Assembly: GCF_009901525.1 (NCBI RefSeq)
Contig: NZ_CP019288.1
Location: 3,749,501 to 3,813,500, forward strand
Direction of reading: 5' to 3'
Source: Kordia antarctica
Lineage (GTDB): Bacteria > Bacteroidota > Bacteroidia > Flavobacteriales > Flavobacteriaceae
DNA length: 64,000 bases
A program made the position numbers and the translations under genes. This document shows positions 17,013-26,164 of this stretch, one piece after another. Position 1 is the stretch's first letter. Every line of letters begins with the position of its first letter. The notes under the pieces were generated by a model that was not told where the DNA came from, searched no databases, and saw only the letters and a program-made list of their open reading frames with translations.

Positions 17013-19397
17013 ATGAGCAATAATATAAAGCAAACAAAATGTTTTCATTGTGGCGATGCATGTGCAAAAGAAATCATTCAATCAGATAAAAAATCTTTTT
17101 GTTGCTTCGGATGCAAAACGGTGTACGAACTATTTTCTGAAAACGATTTATCATCTTACTACGATTTACAAGCTTCTCCAGGCGGAATTCCGAAAGAAAT
17201 AGAAGGAAAATATGATTTCCTAACGCAACAAAATATCATTGAAAAATTGCTAGAATTTAATGATGAAACTACGCAAATAGTTACCTTATACATTCCGCAC
17301 ATTCATTGTAGTTCGTGCATTTGGATTCTCGAAAACTTACACAAACTCAAACCAGAAATTAGCGATTCACAAGTCAATTTTGGCAAAAAAACGGTGCGAA
17401 TCACATACAATACAACGACTTTTTCACTCAAAGAAGCGGTTTTATTACTTAGCAAAATTGGCTACGAACCGTATATAAGTTTGGACGATTATGCGACTGG
17501 AAAAAACAAAATCAATCGTACGCTCATTTACAAACTTGGAATTGCAGGATTTGCCTTTGGAAACGTCATGTTTCTATCATTTCCAGAATACTTTCAAGTC
17601 AGCGGATTTTGGATCGAACACTACAAACCACTATTTCGTTGGTTAATGTTTGCCTTTTCACTTCCTGTCGTTTTCTATGCTGCGCAAGATTATTTTATCT
17701 CTGCATTTAAAGGTTTACGCGCAAAGCTACTCAACATTGATGTGCCAATTGCATTAGGAATTTTAGTCTTATTTGTGAGAAGTTCGGTGGAAATTATATT
17801 TGATTTGGGTTCAGGCTTTTTTGATAGCCTTACGGGATTGGTCTTTTTTCTATTACTAGGGAAATTCTTCCAACAGAAAACATACAACTTTCTATCATTT
17901 GAGCGCGATTACAAATCGTACTTTCCAATTGCAGTTACAAGAATCAATAAAGGGAAAGAAACACCAATTCAAGTCTACGATATTGAAAAAGGCAATCGGT
18001 TACTTATCAGAAATGAAGAATTAATTCCCGTAGACGGAATTCTAATTAACGGAAATGCTGCTATCGATTACAGTTTTGTAACGGGCGAATCGGAAACGGT
18101 TCAAAAACTAGCAGGTGACAAGGTATTTGCAGGCGGAAAACAAACATCAGGAATCATTGAAATAGAAGCGATAAAATCGGTGGAGCAAAGTTACCTCACA
18201 CAATTGTGGAGCAATGCGGTATTTGACAAAAACAAAGAAGAAAGTTTTACAACGTTAACAAATGCAATCAGTAAACACTTTACGATTACAGTGCTGTCAA
18301 TTGCGTTTATATCGACAATATTTTGGTTATGGTTTGATGCTTCCAAAGCGATAAATGTATTCACAGCTGTCTTAATCATTGCATGTCCGTGTGCAATTGC
18401 ATTAGCTGCACCATTTACATTTGGAAACCTATTACGCATCTTCGGAAAGCTGAAATTCTATGTGAAAAATGCAAGCGTTTTAGAACAATTAGCAACGATA
18501 AACACAATTATATTTGACAAAACAGGAACGATTACATCCAATCAAAAAAGCACCGCAAATTATGAAGGCGAACAATTATCAATTGCTGAAGCGACACTTT
18601 TAAAAAACACGTTGCGTGGCTCTAATCATCCATTAAGTAGAACGCTTTATAACATTTTAGACGAACAAAATATTGTCACACTCGATCATTTTGAAGAACA
18701 TGTTGGCAAAGGAATGTCAGCGTGTTATCATGAAGAAAATATCAAAGTTGGCGCGGCAAAATTTGTAGGTTTTCAAGAAGAATCAACAGTATTAAACACA
18801 ACAGTTCATATTAGTACAAACGAAACGTACAAAGGGAAATATACATTCTATAATAAGTATCGAAAAGGCGTATCGAAACTATTCAATAAGCTAAAAAAGG
18901 CGTATGATTTGGCAATCCTTTCGGGAGATAATGAAGGCGAACGAGAAAATCTCAAAAAACTATTACCGTCAAAAACAAAATTGATTTTCAACCAGAAGCC
19001 AAACGACAAACTAGAATACATCAAATATCATCAAGCAGAAGGCGCAAAAGTACTCATGATTGGCGACGGATTAAATGATGCAGGCGCGTTGGCACAAAGT
19101 AATGTCGGAATTGTGGTGTCGGAAAATGTAAATGTATTTTCTCCTGCGTGTGATGCGATATTGGATGCTTCCAAATTCAATCAATTAGATACATATTTGA
19201 AAGCTTCCAAATCAGCAATCAAAATTATCCAATGGAGTTTTGTGTTATCATTTATCTACAACAGTATCGGATTATACTTTGCTATCACAGGACAATTAGC
19301 GCCTGTAATCGCCGCAATTCTAATGCCGTTAAGTTCCATAAGTATTGTTGTATTTACAACGGTTTGTACATCTTTCTTAGGAAGGAAACTTAAGTAA
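17013..19397 (+). CDS. ccoI: P1B-type copper-transporting ATPase for cbb3 oxidase assembly (CcoI/FixI)
   Basis: A 794-residue protein. The N-terminus has Cys pairs CFHCGDAC and CCFGC, then a heavy-metal-associated domain with HCSSCIWILENL (about residues 96-110). Eight membrane helices follow. The transport motif ACPCAIALA has Cys458 and Cys460, the phosphorylation site is Asp502 in DKTGTIT, and the hinge is GDGLNDAGALAQ. In the cbb3 system CcoI supplies copper for the binuclear centre of CcoN. It is the first gene of the locus, has its own CRP/FNR-type site, and is followed by a hairpin at 19396-19480 that probably separates it from ccoS. Confidence 0.93.
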   Translation: MSNNIKQTKCFHCGDACAKEIIQSDKKSFCCFGCKTVYELFSENDLSSYYDLQASPGGIPKEIEGKYDFLTQQNIIEKLLEFNDETTQIVTLYIPHIHCSSCIWILENLHKLKPEISDSQVNFGKKTVRITYNTTTFSLKEAVLLLSKIGYEPYISLDDYATGKNKINRTLIYKLGIAGFAFGNVMFLSFPEYFQVSGFWIEHYKPLFRWLMFAFSLPVVFYAAQDYFISAFKGLRAKLLNIDVPIALGILVLFVRSSVEIIFDLGSGFFDSLTGLVFFLLLGKFFQQKTYNFLSFERDYKSYFPIAVTRINKGKETPIQVYDIEKGNRLLIRNEELIPVDGILINGNAAIDYSFVTGESETVQKLAGDKVFAGGKQTSGIIEIEAIKSVEQSYLTQLWSNAVFDKNKEESFTTLTNAISKHFTITVLSIAFISTIFWLWFDASKAINVFTAVLIIACPCAIALAAPFTFGNLLRIFGKLKFYVKNASVLEQLATINTIIFDKTGTITSNQKSTANYEGEQLSIAEATLLKNTLRGSNHPLSRTLYNILDEQNIVTLDHFEEHVGKGMSACYHEENIKVGAAKFVGFQEESTVLNTTVHISTNETYKGKYTFYNKYRKGVSKLFNKLKKAYDLAILSGDNEGERENLKKLLPSKTKLIFNQKPNDKLEYIKYHQAEGAKVLMIGDGLNDAGALAQSNVGIVVSENVNVFSPACDAILDASKFNQLDTYLKASKSAIKIIQWSFVLSFIYNSIGLYFAITGQLAPVIAAILMPLSSISIVVFTTVCTSFLGRKLK

Positions 19398-19480
19398 AAC
19401 GTCATTGCGAGAATTTGAAAAATTCGTGGCAATCTGTTTAAATAAGAGCAGATTGCTTCGTTCCTCGCAAAGACGTTTTA
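19396..19480. repeat. Dispersed TCATTGCGAG hairpin repeat after ccoI
   Basis: AAAACGTCATTGCGAG at the left pairs imperfectly with CTCGCAAAGACGTTTT at the right. An inner pair CAATCTG/CAGATTG surrounds an AT-rich loop. The same words recur at 5863, 6078, 24772 and 40667. In this place it may end the ccoI transcript. Confidence 0.7.
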
Positions 19481-19558
19481 CATGTGTACGCTAAATCTGT
19501 ACACTGAGCCAAGTCGAGTTATTGAAAACAGCTTTAAAATAAAATAGTGAAAACTACA

Positions 19559-19653
19559 GATCCCACTTTTCAGTGGGATTAGTTCAACTTACAATTTTGA
19601 ATTCGTCTTAGATGCTGAATCAAGTCCAGCACAAGCTTTTCAAAATTGAGTTT
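19559..19653 (-). repeat. Inverted, diverged fifth copy of the 91-bp structured repeat
   Basis: Read on the minus strand it gives CTCAATTTTGA, an inserted GGACTTGATTCAGCATC-like segment, TCAAAATTGTAAGTTGAA, and the hairpin ATCCCACT/AGTGGGAT. Both stems are kept although their sequences differ from those of the copies at 1974-2296. The 338 bases between ccoI and ccoS hold this repeat, the hairpin before it and the ccoS promoter. Confidence 0.7.
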
Positions 19654-19673
19654 CACTAAAATAAATCCAAAAC

Positions 19674-19717
19674 ATGATAAATGTCATTTTATAGGAAATC
19701 ATACAAACGTAATTTTG
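19674..19717 (+). promoter_or_regulatory. CRP/FNR-type palindrome and perfect -7 box in front of ccoS
   Basis: ATGATAAATGTCAT (19674-19687) is centred 36.5 bases from the end of a perfect TAATTTTG box (19710-19717). The ccoS start follows at 19737. This site should drive the structural genes of the oxidase. Confidence 0.8.
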
Positions 19718-19736
19718 AGCCATAACTTCAATAGGT

Positions 19737-19907
19737 ATGAGTGTTATATATGTTTTACTAACCATTAGTATTGTAGTTGCAATACTCTTTTTTGTCGCTT
19801 TTATTATAGCGGTAAGAAACGGACAATTTGACGATAGTTATACGCCATCGGTGCGCATGCTATTTGATGATGAATTGGTAAAAGACAAACCAAAAAAGCA
19901 AAACTAA
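19737..19907 (+). CDS. ccoS: cbb3 oxidase maturation protein CcoS
   Basis: A 56-residue protein (MSVIYVLLTISIVVAILFFV, then AFIIAVRNGQFDDSYTPSVR, then MLFDDELVKDKPKKQN). One membrane helix followed by NGQFDD and the SVRMLFDDE segment is the standard form of CcoS, which is needed to insert heme and copper into CcoN in other bacteria. It lies 23 bases before ccoNO and behind its own CRP/FNR-type promoter, so it is the first gene of the structural operon. Confidence 0.88.
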   Translation: MSVIYVLLTISIVVAILFFVAFIIAVRNGQFDDSYTPSVRMLFDDELVKDKPKKQN

Positions 19908-19930
19908 CTACAAACCAAACAGGTATTACT

Positions 19931-22141
19931 ATGGAAATTCAGCAATTCTATTACGATAATAAAATCGTTAAAAACTTCATCTACGCCACCATAATTTGGG
20001 GAATTGTTGGAATGTCAGTTGGATTATTACTAGCGTTATTATTTCTATTTCCAACCATAGGAGAAGGTATTTCTTGGCTAAGTTTTGGGCGTTTACGTCC
20101 ATTACACACAAACGCAGTAATTTTTGCCTTTGTCGGGAACGCCATTTTTGCAGGTGTATATTACTCGCTACAACGATTGCTAAAAGCCAGAATGGCAAGC
20201 GATTTTCTAAGTAAAGTTAACTTTTGGGGTTGGCAAATTATCATTATTGGCGCTGCAATAACATTACCATTAGGATACTCAACTTCGAAAGAATATGCCG
20301 AATTAGAATGGCCTTTTGATATCGCAATCGCAGTCATTTGGGTTGCTTTTGGAGTCAACATGATTTGGACAATCTTAAACAGAAGACAACGACATTTATA
20401 CGTAGCAATTTGGTTTTACTTAGCAACATTTGTAACTGTTGCGGTATTACACATTTTCAACAGTTTAGCACTGCCAGTAACTGCTTTAAAAAGTTATTCC
20501 GTATACGCAGGTGTGCAAGATGCCTTGGTACAATGGTGGTACGGACACAATGCAGTTGCCTTTTTCCTTACGACACCATTTTTAGGATTAATGTATTACT
20601 TCATCCCAAAAGCGGCAAACAGACCTATTTACTCATACAGACTATCTATTGTACACTTTTGGTCGTTAATATTCATATATATTTGGGCAGGACCGCACCA
20701 TTTATTATATACAGCGTTGCCAGAATGGGCGCAAAACTTAGGAGTTGCGTTCTCTATAATGTTATTAATGCCTTCTTGGGGAGGAATGATAAACGGATTG
20801 CTAACCTTACGTGGCGCATGGGATAAAGTACGAACCGATCCTGTGTTGAAATTCATGGTAGTGGCAATTACAGGATACGGAATGGCAACTTTTGAAGGTC
20901 CATTACTATCCTTAAAAAGTGTAAACTCCATTGCGCATTACACCGATTGGATTATTGCACACGTACACGTTGGCGCCTTAGCTTGGAACGGATTCCTAAC
21001 CTTTGGAATGATCTATTGGTTAGTGCCGCGATTATTCAAAACGAAACTATACTCACTAGGATTGGCAAATGCACATTTCTGGATAGGAACCTTAGGAATT
21101 GTAATGTACTCGTTGCCAATGTATGTAGCAGGATTTGTACAAGCGTCCATGTGGAAACAATTCAATCCTGATGGAAACTTAGTCTACCCAAACTTTTTAG
21201 AAACAGTTTCTGAAATCATGCCATTATATTGGATGCGCGCTATTGGAGGTTCACTATTCATTGTCGGAATGTTTTTCTTAGCATACAACATTGTAGCTAC
21301 TATTATTAAATCGAAAAATAAAGTAACTGATGAATTGGCAGAAGCACCAGCATTGCAACGTGTATCTAACAAACGTACAAAAGGTGAAGGTTGGCATACG
21401 GTTTTAGAACGTAAACCTATCAAACTGACTATTTATGCTACCATTGCAATCTTAATTGGTGGAATTGTACAAATAGTGCCAACGTTAATGATTGACTCAA
21501 ATATTCCAACCATTACGGAAGTAAAACCATACACACCATTAGAATTGGAAGGTAGAGATATTTACATCAGAGAAGGTTGTGTTGGTTGTCACTCACAAAT
21601 GATTCGTCCGTTTAGAAGTGAAGTAGAACGCTATGGCGAATATTCTAAAGCAGGCGAATTTGTATACGATCATCCATTCTTATGGGGAAGTAAACGTACA
21701 GGACCCGATTTGCAACGTGAAGGAACAGACAAGCTGAAAAAAGCAGATTCTTGGCACTTTAAACACATGTACGATCCAAGAGGAATTGAAGATAAATCTA
21801 TTATGCCAGCGTATCCTTGGTTGATTCATGATGAACTTGACACATCGTCCACACAAGCCAAAATGCGCGCAATGGTTTCGCTTGGAGTTCCATATTCAGA
21901 ACAAGAAATAGCAGATGCGCTGCAATACATGGACGAACAAGCCATTGGGATTGTTAAAAATCTAAGAGAAGATCCAGATTTGTTAGCTTCTTTTGAAGGC
22001 GCAAAACAAGCTGCTGCTGATAATGGCGAAGAATTTATTGAAGTAAAAAATCGTGAAATTATTGCACTGATAGCGTATTTACAACGCTTAGGAACTGACA
22101 TAAAAGTAAAAGATTCGCAAGAAGAAACAATAGAAAAATAA
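19931..22141 (+). CDS. ccoNO: cbb3-type cytochrome c oxidase, fused subunits I and II (CcoN-CcoO)
   Basis: A 736-residue protein. Residues 1 to about 470 are CcoN, with about 12 membrane helices and the heme/copper ligands in RPLHTNAVIF, WWYGHNAVAFF, GPHHLLY and DWIIAHVHVGALAW. After a short linker with one more membrane helix comes CcoO, with a single heme c site CVGCH (Cys550, Cys553, His554) followed by SQMIRPFRSEVERYGEYSKA. In most proteobacteria these are separate genes, while the fusion is usual in Bacteroidota. The enzyme is a high-affinity terminal oxidase that reduces O2 at low oxygen. ccoQ follows after four bases. Confidence 0.95.
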   Translation: MEIQQFYYDNKIVKNFIYATIIWGIVGMSVGLLLALLFLFPTIGEGISWLSFGRLRPLHTNAVIFAFVGNAIFAGVYYSLQRLLKARMASDFLSKVNFWGWQIIIIGAAITLPLGYSTSKEYAELEWPFDIAIAVIWVAFGVNMIWTILNRRQRHLYVAIWFYLATFVTVAVLHIFNSLALPVTALKSYSVYAGVQDALVQWWYGHNAVAFFLTTPFLGLMYYFIPKAANRPIYSYRLSIVHFWSLIFIYIWAGPHHLLYTALPEWAQNLGVAFSIMLLMPSWGGMINGLLTLRGAWDKVRTDPVLKFMVVAITGYGMATFEGPLLSLKSVNSIAHYTDWIIAHVHVGALAWNGFLTFGMIYWLVPRLFKTKLYSLGLANAHFWIGTLGIVMYSLPMYVAGFVQASMWKQFNPDGNLVYPNFLETVSEIMPLYWMRAIGGSLFIVGMFFLAYNIVATIIKSKNKVTDELAEAPALQRVSNKRTKGEGWHTVLERKPIKLTIYATIAILIGGIVQIVPTLMIDSNIPTITEVKPYTPLELEGRDIYIREGCVGCHSQMIRPFRSEVERYGEYSKAGEFVYDHPFLWGSKRTGPDLQREGTDKLKKADSWHFKHMYDPRGIEDKSIMPAYPWLIHDELDTSSTQAKMRAMVSLGVPYSEQEIADALQYMDEQAIGIVKNLREDPDLLASFEGAKQAAADNGEEFIEVKNREIIALIAYLQRLGTDIKVKDSQEETIEK

Positions 22142-22145
22142 AGCC

Positions 22146-22334
22146 ATGTTAAAATTTGTAAAAAATCATATGGAATCAATTACGGGTATTGAAATATATC
22201 CGTTGATTTCTCTACTCATCTTCTTTACCTTCTTTATGTTGTTGTTTTGGTGGGTAATCACCGCAAAAAAAGAATACATCACAGAAGTGAGTAATATTCC
22301 ATTAGACAATCAACCAACTAACCAAACACCATGA
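22146..22334 (+). CDS. ccoQ: cbb3 oxidase subunit CcoQ
   Basis: A 62-residue protein with one membrane helix (PLISLLIFFTFFMLLFWWVIT) followed by AKKEYI, as in CcoQ, the small stabilising subunit of cbb3 oxidase. It sits between ccoNO and ccoP, and its last four bases (ATGA) overlap the start of ccoP, so translation of the two is coupled. Confidence 0.85.
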   Translation: MLKFVKNHMESITGIEIYPLISLLIFFTFFMLLFWWVITAKKEYITEVSNIPLDNQPTNQTP

Positions 22335-23275
22335 GAAATCTAATTCCATCTTGGGTACGTGTACTCGTCATTTTTTTCCTGTTATTCATAGGAGTTGAAT
22401 ACTTTGTAGAATCTGGCGACAGACCAGCATTTATAGAAGAACCATTAATTCTACTGTTTCTACTATTAGTGGTATTTATTTTAATAGCTATTGAAGGAAT
22501 TATAGCAGCAATGGAAAATATTCTGTTCAACGGATTGGATGAAGCAGCAAAAGCAACCTACCTAGAAAAGAAAAATAAAGTTCCGGAATATAAATTGGTA
22601 AATTGGTTCAAGAAAACCTATAAAAAATCAGTAGGAACGAAACCTATTGAAGCTGAAGCCGAAATTATCTTAGATCATAATTATGATGGAATCAGAGAAT
22701 TGGACAACGATTTACCGCCGTGGTGGAAATACGGATTCTATGCGTCTATTGTATTTGCAGGAATTTATTTAGCAAAATATCACGTATTTAATGGCGACGG
22801 ACAATATGTAGAGCTTGAAGAAGAATATGCAGAAGCAAAAGTAGCGTATGAAGAATATCTAAAAACAGCAAAAGACCTTATAGATTATAAAAGTGTCGTA
22901 TTGCTTACAGAAGCATCTGACGTAAGTGCTGGAAAAACAATCTATGCAGAAAACTGTGTGGCTTGCCACGCGGTAGATGGCGGCGGAGGAATTGGACCAA
23001 ACCTAACAGACAAACACTGGGTTTTAGGTGGCGGAATTAACAACGTATTTAAAACAATTTCTAAAGGTGGACGAAGCGGAAAAGGAATGGAAGCTTGGTC
23101 TAAAAAAGGACTAAAACCGTCTGAAATTGCGCAAGTGTCAAGTTTTATACTATCATTTGAAGGAACTACGCCAGCAGCACCAAAAGATGCAGAAGGTGAC
23201 ATTTGGGAAGATCCAACGAAAGTGCCAGAAAATGCAAAAGTCATCGATTCTACAAAAGTAGAAGTTAATGAATAA
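22331..23275 (+). CDS. ccoP: cbb3 oxidase subunit III (CcoP), with one heme c site
   Basis: A 314-residue protein. The N-terminal FixP-type region contains two membrane helices (LLFLLLVVFILIAIEGIIAA and the one after DLPPWWKYGFYASIVFAGIYL) around a soluble part with LDHNYDGIRELDNDLPPWW, the CcoP N-terminal signature. A cytochrome c domain has one CVACH site (Cys209, Cys212, His213). I find no second CxxCH, whereas classical CcoP is di-heme. The tail is acidic and Pro-rich. It passes electrons to CcoO/CcoN. A 12-bp perfect hairpin directly after the stop codon separates it from ccoG. Confidence 0.92.
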   Translation: MRNLIPSWVRVLVIFFLLFIGVEYFVESGDRPAFIEEPLILLFLLLVVFILIAIEGIIAAMENILFNGLDEAAKATYLEKKNKVPEYKLVNWFKKTYKKSVGTKPIEAEAEIILDHNYDGIRELDNDLPPWWKYGFYASIVFAGIYLAKYHVFNGDGQYVELEEEYAEAKVAYEEYLKTAKDLIDYKSVVLLTEASDVSAGKTIYAENCVACHAVDGGGGIGPNLTDKHWVLGGGINNVFKTISKGGRSGKGMEAWSKKGLKPSEIAQVSSFILSFEGTTPAAPKDAEGDIWEDPTKVPENAKVIDSTKVEVNE

Positions 23276-23306
23276 TACCAAATAAAGGTTAAATTTTATT
23301 TGGTAT
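23275..23306 (+). terminator. Intercistronic hairpin between ccoP and ccoG
   Basis: A perfect 12-bp stem (ATACCAAATAAA, 23275-23286, with TTTATTTGGTAT, 23295-23306) starts on the last base of the ccoP stop codon. No run of T follows, so it may protect or process mRNA rather than end transcription. Confidence 0.5.
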
Positions 23307-23325
23307 AAACAACAAACACATAATT

Positions 23326-24750
23326 GTGGAAATACCAGAAAACGAAACATTTAGAGATTCCATCGGAACTATTAATGAAGATGGAAAACGTGCTTGGGTA
23401 TATCCAAAAAAACCGAGCGGTAAATACTATGAGTGGCGAAAAATTGTCAGTTATGGATTGCTAATCTTTCTATTTGCTGCTCCTTTTATAAAAATTAACG
23501 GAAACCAATTTTTACTATTTAATGTGTTGGAACGTCGTTTCAATATATTCGGATTGCCGTTTTGGCCACAAGACTTTCATTTAGTGGTGATTTCCATGAT
23601 TATTGGAGTCATTTTTATTGCACTATTTACGGTTGCTTTTGGGCGTATTTTTTGCGGTTGGATATGTCCACAAACTATCTTTTTGGAAATGGTTTTCCGT
23701 CGAATTGAATATTGGATTGAAGGCGACAGAGGAAAACAAATCCGATTGGATAAACAAGATTGGAATGCTGAAAAAATTAAGAAGCGACTCTTAAAATGGT
23801 TTATATTTTTAATCATTTCTTTTGCAATTGCGAACACATTTTTAGCCTTTTTAATAGGAAGTGATGAACTCATTAAAGACATTACTGACGGACCTTTTAA
23901 ACACTTAGGAACCTTGTTTCCGTTAATCATATTTACGGCAGTTTTCTACTTTGTATTTGCGTGGTTTAGAGAGCAAGTATGTATTATTGCGTGTCCTTAC
24001 GGAAGATTGCAAGGAGTATTACTAGATAATAAATCGATCTTGGTTGCGTACGATCACAAACGTGGAGAAGGCGAAAATGGACGTAAAAAGTTTCGTAAAA
24101 ATGAAGACAGAGAAGAATTAGGTAATGGAGATTGTATTGATTGTTTTCAATGTGTAAATGTCTGTCCAACAGGAATTGACATTAGAAACGGAACGCAACT
24201 AGAATGTGTTAATTGTACAGCGTGTATTGACGAGTGCGATGACATTATGGAAAAGGTAGACTTGCCTAAAGGATTGATTCGATATACAAGTGAAGACGAA
24301 ATTGAAAAGAAAGAAAAGTTCAAATTTACACCACGATTAAAAGGATATACAGCAGTTTTAATAATTCTAATTGGCTTTTTAGTCGGAATGTTATTGATCC
24401 GAAATGATGTAGAAGCAAATATTTTACGATTACGCGGACAATTGTATGAGCAAAAAGCAGACAATATAATTAGCAATGTTTTTACATACAAACTCATCAA
24501 TAAAACCACTGAAGCGATTCCTGAAGTACATTTTGAAATTAGAAAAGTAAAAGGAACTATAAAATTGGTGGCAACAACAAATGAATTTATCATTCCGAAA
24601 CAAGGAATTGCAGAAGGAACTTTGTTTTTGGAAATCAATAAAAGCGATCTGAAAAACGGAAAAAATAACATCACAATTGATGTATACAGTAAAGACAAAT
24701 TGATTGAAACGACAACGGTGAATTTTATAGGACCAACGAGTTATTACTAA
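23326..24750 (+). CDS. ccoG: cbb3 oxidase accessory iron-sulfur protein CcoG (FixG/RdxA type)
   Basis: A 474-residue protein that starts with GTG at 23326. It has about five membrane helices, GRIFCGWICPQTIFLE (an extra Cys pair in the NapH/FixG style), and two ferredoxin-type clusters, CIDCFQCVNVCPTGIDI and CVNCTACIDECDDIM (about residues 273-310). The C-terminal soluble part is an Ig-like domain (residues 375-474). CcoG reduces copper before it is delivered to the oxidase in other bacteria. It lies in the same direction as ccoNOQP. Confidence 0.92.
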   Translation: MEIPENETFRDSIGTINEDGKRAWVYPKKPSGKYYEWRKIVSYGLLIFLFAAPFIKINGNQFLLFNVLERRFNIFGLPFWPQDFHLVVISMIIGVIFIALFTVAFGRIFCGWICPQTIFLEMVFRRIEYWIEGDRGKQIRLDKQDWNAEKIKKRLLKWFIFLIISFAIANTFLAFLIGSDELIKDITDGPFKHLGTLFPLIIFTAVFYFVFAWFREQVCIIACPYGRLQGVLLDNKSILVAYDHKRGEGENGRKKFRKNEDREELGNGDCIDCFQCVNVCPTGIDIRNGTQLECVNCTACIDECDDIMEKVDLPKGLIRYTSEDEIEKKEKFKFTPRLKGYTAVLIILIGFLVGMLLIRNDVEANILRLRGQLYEQKADNIISNVFTYKLINKTTEAIPEVHFEIRKVKGTIKLVATTNEFIIPKQGIAEGTLFLEINKSDLKNGKNNITIDVYSKDKLIETTTVNFIGPTSYY

Positions 24751-24767
24751 GTTGCTGGTTTCGTTTA

Positions 24768-24860
24768 TTCGTCATTGCGAGAAGCGATAGCGACGAAGCA
24801 ATCTGTTTCTCGACAAGCAGATTGCCACGAATTTTAAAAAATTCTCGCAATGACGAAATG
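24768..24860. repeat. Dispersed TCATTGCGAG hairpin repeat after ccoG
   Basis: TCATTGCGAGAA pairs with TTCTCGCAATGA, and inside it GCAATCTG pairs with CAGATTGC. The 230-base gap between ccoG and ccoH holds this hairpin and otherwise only remnants of similar words (CGACAAGCTCAATG, CACTCGAAGTAAGC). Confidence 0.75.
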
Positions 24861-24982
24861 AAAACTAGAATTGCATTAAGGATTGCATTTCGACAAGCTC
24901 AATGTGCATCATTGTGAACGGTATTTAAAAAGGAAGCTTGCTGAGGCACTCGAAGTAAGCAAATAAATATAAAAATAATATC

Positions 24983-25429
24983 ATGAAAATAAATTGGGGA
25001 ACAGGAATCGTATTAGCATTCATAGCGTTTATCAGCTTTATATTGTTTTTTGTGATACGGATGAGTACACAATCAAAATACGATCACGATTTGGTAACCG
25101 AGACGTATTATGAAGAAGAATTGCAATATCAAAACACGATTGATAAACAGAAAAACGCACAAAAGCTCACGCAAGATGTTACGCTGACACAAACGGAACA
25201 AGGAATCGAAATTGTGTTTCCAAATACGTTTGACATCAACACGATTAAAGGAAAAGTGTTCCTATACAGACCGTCTAATAAACAATTCGATTTCGAGATG
25301 CCTATTTCGTTATCAAACCACACATTGCTCATACCTGACAATCGTTTGTTAGGCGGTCGTTGGAACATTTCTGTCGATTGGAGTTACGATGAAGAAGCGT
25401 ATTTGTACAAACAGGAAATCACTTATTAA
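24983..25429 (+). CDS. ccoH: FixH/CcoH family protein
   Basis: A 148-residue protein with one N-terminal membrane helix (GIVLAFIAFISFILFFVIRM) and the FixH signature YDHDLVTETYYEEELQYQ. A beta-rich periplasmic domain ends with GGRWNISVDWSYDEEAYLY. FixH/CcoH is needed for stable assembly of the cbb3 complex and interacts with CcoI and CcoP in other bacteria. The next gene begins on the base after the stop, so the two are one unit. Confidence 0.88.
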   Translation: MKINWGTGIVLAFIAFISFILFFVIRMSTQSKYDHDLVTETYYEEELQYQNTIDKQKNAQKLTQDVTLTQTEQGIEIVFPNTFDINTIKGKVFLYRPSNKQFDFEMPISLSNHTLLIPDNRLLGGRWNISVDWSYDEEAYLYKQEITY

Positions 25430-26131
25430 ATGGTTTTTTCGGGATTCATATTAGGATTGTTAGGAAGTTTTCACTGCGTTGGTATGTGCGGACCAATTGC
25501 GTTTATGTTGCCCGTAGATCGCACGAATAGTTACAAAAAAGTAGCGCAAATTTTACTGTATCATGTTGGACGATTGCTTTCGTATGCAACTATCGGATTC
25601 ATTTTTGGATTGTTGGGAAAAAGCATTTATATCTTCGGAATGCAGCAGCGTTTGTCCATAGCCATTGGAATTATTATGATTGTCACGATTAGTATTCCGT
25701 ACAAAACTTTTAGTAAGTATAATTTTTCAAAACCTGTTTTTAGAATCATTTCCAACCTAAAATCGAGTTTAGGAAAGCAATTCAAAAAGAAAAGTTTAGA
25801 TACTTTTTTTACGATTGGATTTTTAAACGGATTACTGCCTTGCGGATTGGTTTATATGGCAGTTTTTGGTGCCATTGCTTCTGGAAGTATGTTGCAAGGA
25901 AGTTTGTATATGTTGTTTTTTGGCTTGGGAACAATTCCGTTAATGACGACTGCAATTTACATTGGAAAGTTTCTAAACGCTACTATAAAACAACGCATTC
26001 AAAAAGCAATTCCTGTCTTTGTAATCATCATTGGAATGTTGTTTATTCTTCGCGGATTGGGTTTGGGAATTCCGTATATTTCTCCAGTTTCAAATGTTGG
26101 TTTGATTACGAATGTGATAGATTGTCATTAA
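25430..26131 (+). CDS. SafE/UreH-like membrane protein of the cbb3 assembly locus
   Basis: A 233-residue protein with about six membrane helices. The N-terminal motif GLLGSFHCVGMCGPIAFML and the repeated GFLNGLLPCGLVYMA are characteristic of the sulfite exporter TauE/SafE (UreH-like, DsbD-related) group that is often encoded with cbb3 assembly genes. The His-Cys and Met-Cys residues suggest copper binding or a thiol relay. A role in supplying copper to the oxidase is an inference from context. It starts immediately after ccoH. Confidence 0.82.
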   Translation: MVFSGFILGLLGSFHCVGMCGPIAFMLPVDRTNSYKKVAQILLYHVGRLLSYATIGFIFGLLGKSIYIFGMQQRLSIAIGIIMIVTISIPYKTFSKYNFSKPVFRIISNLKSSLGKQFKKKSLDTFFTIGFLNGLLPCGLVYMAVFGAIASGSMLQGSLYMLFFGLGTIPLMTTAIYIGKFLNATIKQRIQKAIPVFVIIIGMLFILRGLGLGIPYISPVSNVGLITNVIDCH

Positions 26132-26164
26132 AATAATTTTTAAAAAGCAGCAATATGTCTCTTA

